Shown here in pieces: positions 59,317-64,000 of a stretch of DNA of 64,000 bases. Source of the DNA: JAEUMG01 sp046349315 (GTDB taxonomy: Bacteria; Pseudomonadota; Alphaproteobacteria; Rhizobiales; Aestuariivirgaceae); NCBI GenBank assembly GCA_046349315.1, contig JAXMCQ010000007.1, positions 1-64,000 on the forward strand, written 5' to 3'. Numbering within the stretch: the stretch's first letter is position 1; every line of letters begins with the position of its first letter. Both the position numbers and the translations under genes were made by a program. Below the pieces are notes generated by a model. It did not search any database. It was not told where the DNA came from and worked only from the letters and a program-made list of their open reading frames with translations.

Positions 59317-59652
59317 TGTTGGGGTCCTCCCGAGATCAAGAAAGGTTGACATCGTCCGATGCGTCGCCCGCCACCCCGCGCGATGGAGACGCGAAGGCGA
59401 TCGGGCCGGCGAACCGGCTGGGTTGTCTGCCTTGGCTTGATTGGGAAACCCCAACCGCACTGCCGGCAAGGAGAGTGGTGCCTCTTCAGTAACGCTGACT
59501 TTTGGAGAGCCAGACCGAGACCAAAAAAGCCCGCACCGTCGTTGCTTCAAGGCGTCCGCGATTTCCCGGTTGGAGAACCGCTTCCAGCATCTGCTGGTGT
59601 ACCGTCCCGGATATTTCCGGGGGACGCCCACAGGCACGTGCGACTTTGGGCG
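59317..59652 (-). promoter_or_regulatory. Long structured leader of the decarboxylase gene (candidate speF-type element)
   Basis: Region 59551-59628 folds into a perfect four-way junction: closing stem GGACGCC / GGCGTCC (59622-59628 with 59551-59557) and three hairpins, CCCGGA/TCCGGG (59606-59621), CCAGC/GCTGG (59584-59597) and CGGTT/AACCG (59567-59580). Next on the minus strand is a T6 run, then a second structured part with GGTTGGG / CCCAATC and GCCGG-TTCG-CCGGC hairpins before the ribosome site. Alphaproteobacterial ornithine decarboxylase genes are known to carry the speF motif; identity with it was not tested. Confidence 0.6.
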
Positions 59653-59658
59653 CGGGTG

Positions 59659-59687
59659 ATATGATGGATTCGTGTGTCGCTTTCAAG
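59659..59687 (-). promoter_or_regulatory. Putative promoter of the decarboxylase
   Basis: Read on the minus strand, CTTGAA (59682-59687) is followed after 17 bases by TCATAT (59659-59664). Both agree with the rhizobial housekeeping consensus CTTGAC-N17-CTATAT at four of six positions or better. Transcription would start near 59652 and make the whole structured leader. Confidence 0.45.
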
Positions 59688-59760
59688 AAGAAATTGCGGC
59701 CGCGCCAGATATTTTTCGTTACCGCAGTGTTAACGCGACGCGCGCGCGAGCCGCGTGAAA

Positions 59761-60432
59761 TCAGAGCGAGATCGCGTCGGCGAGATCATCGCTCTCGTTC
59801 CGCACATTGCCGACCTTGCGATCGACCGGCCACAAGACGAGACGCTCCGGCGGGTAGGGGCGCAGCAGGGCTTTGAGTTCATCATTGCTCGCCGGCTTCT
59901 CGCCGAGCCATGCCGGCCAGTCGTCGGGCGCGATGATGACCGGCATGCGGTCGTGTACTTGGCCGAGCAGCGCATTGGCGTCAGTGGTGATGATCGTACA
60001 ACTCCTGAGCTTCTCGCCGGTCGGTGCCTTCCAGTCTTCCCAGAGGCCGGCAAGCGGCATCGGCGCGCGATTGCCGAGCGAGACGAAGAAGGGTTGCTTG
60101 TCGCTCTTGCGCCACTCGTAGAAGCCGTCGATCACGATCAGGCAGCGCCGGCCTGCCTTCCACGCGCCCCGAAAAGCGGGCTTGGTATCGACGCCGTCGG
60201 CGCGGGCGTTGAAGGTGGAGAAGGCCATCTTGGTATCTTTCGCCCAGGCGGGGATGAGGCCCCAGCGCATCGGCTCCAGAAGCCGCAAGCCATTCACCGA
60301 CACGATCGCCGGAATCATCGAGGTCGGTGGAACGTTCCAGCGCTTCTCATAGTGATCGCGCAGAATTTCGGCGAGGCCGAGATCGATCTTGATCTCGGAA
60401 TGATCCGAGGCCAATCGCACACGTCCGCACAT
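59761..60432 (-). CDS. SOS response-associated peptidase (SRAP/YedK)
   Basis: A 223-residue SRAP protein. Cys2 becomes the N-terminus after Met removal (MCGRVRLAS) and forms a thiazolidine link with abasic sites in single-stranded DNA. FSTFNARADGVDTKPAFRGAW, IDGFYEWRKSDKQPF and TDANALLGQVHDRMPVII hold the other conserved residues, including the His and Glu of the active site. It begins 2 bases after the importer ATPase gene, so both are on one transcript. Confidence 0.95.
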   Translation of the reverse strand: MCGRVRLASDHSEIKIDLGLAEILRDHYEKRWNVPPTSMIPAIVSVNGLRLLEPMRWGLIPAWAKDTKMAFSTFNARADGVDTKPAFRGAWKAGRRCLIVIDGFYEWRKSDKQPFFVSLGNRAPMPLAGLWEDWKAPTGEKLRSCTIITTDANALLGQVHDRMPVIIAPDDWPAWLGEKPASNDELKALLRPYPPERLVLWPVDRKVGNVRNESDDLADAISL

Positions 60433-60434
60433 GG

Positions 60435-61535
60435 CTAGTCTTTCAGGACCAGAGCCGCTTCCGGCTCGAAGCTGAGCCAGACGGGCTTCTGCGCTGCATC
60501 GGCGTCGCGGCCGGGACCGGCGGCATTCTGCACCGAGACGGCGAAGGGCTTCGCGACACCGTCGACCTCGACATAGTAATGACTGCGATCGCCGAAATAG
60601 GCGACCGCGCCGACCCGGCCAGCGAGCACATTCGCAGTGCCATTGGGATGCTGCCAGTGGAGGCGCAGTTTTTCTGGCCTGACCGCGACTGCAACCTCGT
60701 TTCCGGTAACGGGCGGAGGCGAGCCGAGCTTGGCCTTGAGCATCCCGAGCGAACCGGTCCGGACTTCTGCAATGTCGGGACCAATGCTGCTCACCTGGCC
60801 GGGAAGGAAGTTCATGGTGCCGATGAACTCGGCCACCTCGCGGCAATTGGGCGCTTCATAGAGGCGAGAGGCCGTGTCGATCTGCAACACCTTGCCGCGC
60901 GACATGACCGCGATGCGGTCGGACAGCGTCAACGCCTCTTCCTGGTCATGGGTGACGAAGACGAAGGTGATGCCGACGGTGCGCTGCAATTGCCTAAGCT
61001 CGATCTGCATCTCCTCGCGCAATTTCTTGTCGAGCGCGCCGAGTGGCTCGTCCAGAAGCAGCACGCGCGGCTCGCAAACCAGTGCACGGGCGAGCGCCAC
61101 GCGCTGACGCTGTCCGCCGGAGAGTTGATGCGCGGCGCGCCCGCCATAGCCTGTGAGCTTGATGAGGTCGAGCGCGCGCTCGACCTTCGCCGCCGTGCCG
61201 GCCTTGCCGAGCTTCTGGCGCCGCAGGCCGTAGGCGATGTTTTCGGCAACGGTGAGATGCGGGAAGATTGCATAATTCTGGAAGACCATGTTGGTCGGCC
61301 GGTCATAGGCGGGAACGCCCGAGAATTCCTGGCCGTCGATCAGCATCTGGCCGGAAGTCGGGTGCTCGAAGCCGGCGAGCATGCGCAGAAGCGTGGTCTT
61401 GCCGCAGCCTGAGGGGCCCAGCAGCGAAAAGAACTCCCCGCGCCTGATGTCGAAGGAGACATCATCAACGGCTTTCACCGGCCCGAAATGCTTGGAGATA
61501 TTGCGTAGCTGGATGATGGCTTCAGCTTCTGCCAT
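60435..61535 (-). CDS. PotA/PotG-type polyamine ABC importer ATPase
   Basis: A 366-residue ABC ATPase: Walker A LGPSGCGKTTLLRML, signature HQLSGGQRQRVALARAL, Walker B VLLLDEPLGALDKKLREEM, and the C-terminal TOBE domain VAVAVRPEKLRL. The NYAIFPHLTVAENIAYGL Q-loop region and the long regulatory domain are like PotA. The assignment rests on the permeases and solute-binding protein. Confidence 0.92.
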   Translation of the reverse strand: MAEAEAIIQLRNISKHFGPVKAVDDVSFDIRRGEFFSLLGPSGCGKTTLLRMLAGFEHPTSGQMLIDGQEFSGVPAYDRPTNMVFQNYAIFPHLTVAENIAYGLRRQKLGKAGTAAKVERALDLIKLTGYGGRAAHQLSGGQRQRVALARALVCEPRVLLLDEPLGALDKKLREEMQIELRQLQRTVGITFVFVTHDQEEALTLSDRIAVMSRGKVLQIDTASRLYEAPNCREVAEFIGTMNFLPGQVSSIGPDIAEVRTGSLGMLKAKLGSPPPVTGNEVAVAVRPEKLRLHWQHPNGTANVLAGRVGAVAYFGDRSHYYVEVDGVAKPFAVSVQNAAGPGRDADAAQKPVWLSFEPEAALVLKD

Positions 61536-61539
61536 GGCT

Positions 61540-62352
61540 TCACAACTCCGAACTGCGGGCGGGCGCGACTCCGCGCCGGCGCAGGATTTCCGAAATGATT
61601 ACGATGATCGTCGACATGAAGAGGATGGAGCTGCCGAGCGCCAACGTCGGCGGCAGGCGCTGCGGAAAGCGCAACTGGCTGAACAGGAAGATCGGCAAAG
61701 TCTGGTCGGTGCCTGAGAGAAAGAAGGCAAGCACGAATTCATCAAACGAGATCGTGAAGCACATAAGGACGCTCGACACGATGCCCGGCAGCGCCAATGG
61801 AAAGGTGATACGCCAGAAGGTCATCCACGGCCGCTCGCCGAGATCGGCACTAGCTTCTTCGAGGCTCTTTTCGAAGCCCTCGAGCCGCGAGATGAGCACC
61901 AGCATGGCGAAGGGTACCGCCAGCAGAACATGCCCGGCGGCAACCGTGAAGAGCGATAATTCAATATCGAAGACGCGCCGCAGGATGACGAGCAGGGCGA
62001 CGCCGAAAATGATGCTTGGCACGACCAGCGGCAGCATGATCGCCCCCATGACCGAGCCGCGACCGGGCAGTTTGTAGCGGGTCGCGGCAATGGCGCCGAG
62101 GAGGCCGAGTGCCGTGCTGATCACCGACACGACGATGCCGACCACGATGCTGTTGCGCAGGGCTTCGAGAAGTCGCACTTCCTTTGCCATGGTCTCGTAA
62201 TGGCGAAATGTGAAGCCCTTGAGCGGGAATGTCGCAAAGATGCTGTCGTTGAAGGAGAAGACCGGCATCAGCAGGATCGGCCCGTAGAGAAAGATCAGGA
62301 ACACGATCGCATAGAGGCCGAACGGAATGGGCGTCTTGTGCATGATGTTCAA
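61540..62352 (-). CDS. PotC/PotI-type ABC importer permease
   Basis: A 270-residue inner-membrane permease with six helices. The EAA loop appears as EEASADLGERPWMTFWRITFPLALPG. The start overlaps the upstream permease stop by ATGA. With PotA- and PotB-like proteins it makes the transport channel. Confidence 0.92.
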   Translation of the reverse strand: MNIMHKTPIPFGLYAIVFLIFLYGPILLMPVFSFNDSIFATFPLKGFTFRHYETMAKEVRLLEALRNSIVVGIVVSVISTALGLLGAIAATRYKLPGRGSVMGAIMLPLVVPSIIFGVALLVILRRVFDIELSLFTVAAGHVLLAVPFAMLVLISRLEGFEKSLEEASADLGERPWMTFWRITFPLALPGIVSSVLMCFTISFDEFVLAFFLSGTDQTLPIFLFSQLRFPQRLPPTLALGSSILFMSTIIVIISEILRRRGVAPARSSEL

Positions 62353-63326
62353 CTGGTTCGGGCACGCATGCGGCGGAAGCCGATGAGCAAAAGGAAGAGC
62401 GCGACGAGAATGGCGACGACGAGCATCATGACCATGGACAGGGCGGCGCCCAGCGGCAGATCATTCTGCTTGCCGAACAGGCTCTGGATGGCGTTGCCGA
62501 CCATGGTGCCGCTGGGACCGCCGACCAAGGTCGGCGTGACGTAATCGCCGACCGTCGGGATAAAGACGAGGAGGGCGGCCGAGATCGTGCCCGGCGCCGA
62601 CAACGGGAACGTCACGCGCCAGAACCGCATCCACGGTCCGTCGCCGAGATCGGTTGCGGCTTCGAGCAGCGAACGGTCGATCTTTTCGAGCGACACATAG
62701 ATCGGCAGGATCGCGAAGGCGACCCAGGCATGGACGAGGGTGATCTCGACGGCGATTGGGTTGAAGAGGAGGAAATCGAGCGGCTTCTCGATGAGCCCCA
62801 GCGAGATCAGCCCGGTATTGATCGCACCGTTGAAGCCAAGCGTGATTTTCCACGAGAAGACACGCAGCAGGTAGCTCGTCCAGAACGGGATGGTGATGAG
62901 GATGAGCCACAGCATCTTGTGGCGGGTGATCCGGAAGGCGAGGTAATAGGCCATCGGATATGCAAGCAGGAGTACCAGCAGCGTGCAGACGAAGGCGATT
63001 ACCAGCGATTTGGCGAGCAGGATCGCATAGACCGGATTTTCGAAGGGGAAGGGGACCCCCATCCAGAAGGTTGTCGTGTCGGAGGGCGCGATCAGCTTCC
63101 AGTAATTGGCAAGCGTGAAGCTGGTATCGATCTCGAAATTGTCCTGGGTCCAGAAGCTCATGAGCACGAGGGCGACGATCGGCGCCACCATCATGACCAG
63201 CATCAAGATGAGGATGGGCGAGAGGAGCGCATATCCCGCAAGCCAGGGGCGCCCATTGACCGCCCGCCGCCACACGCTGTTTGCCGCGCCCGGACCGGCG
63301 GCTGGGGCATAGGAGGCAACGCTCAC
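62349..63326 (-). CDS. PotB/PotH-type ABC importer permease
   Basis: A 325-residue permease with six helices and a long N-terminal tail. The EAA loop is EAATDLGDGPWMRFWRVTFPLSAPG; VGDYVTPTLVGGPSGTMVGN is typical of PotB/PotH. It begins the operon and is divergent from the binding-protein gene, with 173 bases between. Confidence 0.92.
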   Translation of the reverse strand: MSVASYAPAAGPGAANSVWRRAVNGRPWLAGYALLSPILILMLVMMVAPIVALVLMSFWTQDNFEIDTSFTLANYWKLIAPSDTTTFWMGVPFPFENPVYAILLAKSLVIAFVCTLLVLLLAYPMAYYLAFRITRHKMLWLILITIPFWTSYLLRVFSWKITLGFNGAINTGLISLGLIEKPLDFLLFNPIAVEITLVHAWVAFAILPIYVSLEKIDRSLLEAATDLGDGPWMRFWRVTFPLSAPGTISAALLVFIPTVGDYVTPTLVGGPSGTMVGNAIQSLFGKQNDLPLGAALSMVMMLVVAILVALFLLLIGFRRMRARTS

Positions 63327-63499
63327 GCTGGGCGTGCCTCACTGACGGTACTCAACCCGACCTCGTTTTTGTTTCCAGGCCGCCAAGGCGGCCCCTCCCA
63401 TATGCGTTATTGACAATCGAAGGCGGACCGCTGTCAAATTGAAAATTCGTTCAATAAACAAATTGTAACCTGAACAAGAACGTAAACGGAGGAAACCTG

Positions 63500-64000
63500 A
63501 TGAGTAGTAGACTGAAATTCATCGACCGCATGTCACAGGGCAAGATATCCCGGCGCGACATGCTGCGTGCATCCGCCGCCTTCGGCGTCGGCATGATCGC
63601 CCTGCCGCGACTGGCCCTGGCCGAGGAACTGACCGTCCTGGAATGGAGCGGCTATGATTCCGAATCTTACTGCCAACCCTTTCTGAGCAAGTACGGCAAG
63701 TTGCCGAATTTCTCGATCTTTGCCGCGGAGGAGGATGCGCTTCAGAAGGTTCTTGGCGGGTTCTCTGCTGATCTTATGCATCCCTGCAATTATTCTGTCG
63801 GCCGCTTTGTCGAGGCCAAACTTGTGAAACCGATCGACACGGCCAAGCTTTCGAATTGGAAGGATCTCTTCCCGGCATTGCAGACGGCCAAAGGCGTGGT
63901 CGAGAATGGCGAAGTGGTCATGGCGCCCGCCGACTGGGGCAATTCCAGCATCGCTTATCGCCCGGACCTGGTTGAGCCAGACTATGCCGCGAATGAAAGC
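63500..64000 (+). CDS. PotD/PotF-like solute-binding protein, 5' part
   Basis: The first 167 codons of an extracellular binding protein. A twin-arginine signal (KISRRDMLRASAAFGVGMIALPR) leads to a mature start of LTVLEWSGYDSESYCQPFLS, as in putrescine/spermidine-binding proteins. DLMHPCNYSVGRFVEAKLVKPID and WGNSSIAYRPD follow. A GGAGGAAA ribosome site precedes the ATG. The gene is cut by the window end. It is divergent from the permeases. Confidence 0.93.
   Translation, partial: MSSRLKFIDRMSQGKISRRDMLRASAAFGVGMIALPRLALAEELTVLEWSGYDSESYCQPFLSKYGKLPNFSIFAAEEDALQKVLGGFSADLMHPCNYSVGRFVEAKLVKPIDTAKLSNWKDLFPALQTAKGVVENGEVVMAPADWGNSSIAYRPDLVEPDYAANES

Noticed and set aside
1..64000. tRNA or rRNA genes
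   Set aside because: No T-loop (GGTTCGAATCC-type) with matching acceptor stem was found by eye; a tRNAscan-SE run would settle it.

Overview
The window looks like chromosomal DNA of an alphaproteobacterium, most likely of the order Hyphomicrobiales (Rhizobiales). Supporting signs are the high G+C content, dense gene packing with many 4-base ATGA stop/start overlaps, a BA14K-family protein, an Omp25-like outer-membrane barrel, two DUF1127 proteins, a FosX very close to the Mesorhizobium type, and a conserved small Lys/Gln-rich protein of rhizobial type. No rRNA or tRNA gene was recognised. These are assignments by eye; no database was searched.

Layout. 1-4.6 kb: the start of a DUF1989/aminomethyltransferase-like gene, a histone H1-like protein, nucleoside hydrolase, flavin reductase, an outer-membrane barrel, a tiny proline-rich protein and a CsbD stress protein. 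4.9-9.5 kb: a pyruvate kinase with an unusual N-terminus, a universal stress protein, fosX enclosed by two copies of a palindromic repeat, and a GNAT/aldo-keto reductase pair. 9.6-14.3 kb: a tightly coupled operon for an atypical cbb3-type oxidase (CcoN, CcoO, a one-helix protein, two dihaem cytochromes c and a cupin). 14.4-17.9 kb: thiB-thiP-thiQ thiamine importer behind a TPP riboswitch. 18-28.6 kb: redox and acetyltransferase genes, a convergent pair of cyclic-nucleotide-binding proteins, a VIT-family transporter, gamma-glutamyltransferase and a PCMT-erythromycin esterase fusion. 28.6-36.9 kb: BA14K, sugar dehydrogenase, thiamine pyrophosphokinase, RlmD-like methyltransferase, lactonase-like protein, an IS110 element with a probable bridge-RNA region, and divergent efp/epmA. 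36.9-43.8 kb: membrane proteins, amine oxidase, a Tad-like protein and a polyamine-flavoured group (class III aminotransferase, acetylpolyamine amidohydrolase-like protein, GNAT). 43.9-47.1 kb: a decayed locus with a multiply frameshifted Crp/Fnr regulator and arylsulfatase. 47.3-57.5 kb: methyltransferase, RraA-like, FecR-like, several very small genes, a YciI/ECF42-type sigma pair, CHASE2 adenylate cyclase coupled to class I fumarase, and an SMP-30/beta-hydroxyacid dehydrogenase pair. 57.5-64 kb: an ornithine/lysine decarboxylase with a long structured leader, a SRAP peptidase and a polyamine-type ABC importer whose binding-protein gene is divergent and runs off the window.

Themes. Polyamine handling recurs (decarboxylase, importer, amidohydrolase, aminotransferase). 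Thiamine is imported under riboswitch control, and thiamine pyrophosphokinase is also encoded. Stress and signalling genes are common (CsbD, Usp, H1-like, ECF, cyclic-nucleotide enzymes). The most notable non-coding signals are the decarboxylase leader with a perfect four-way junction, the probable IS110 bridge RNA, the repeats bracketing fosX and a perfect CRP-type palindrome next to a broken Crp-family gene.
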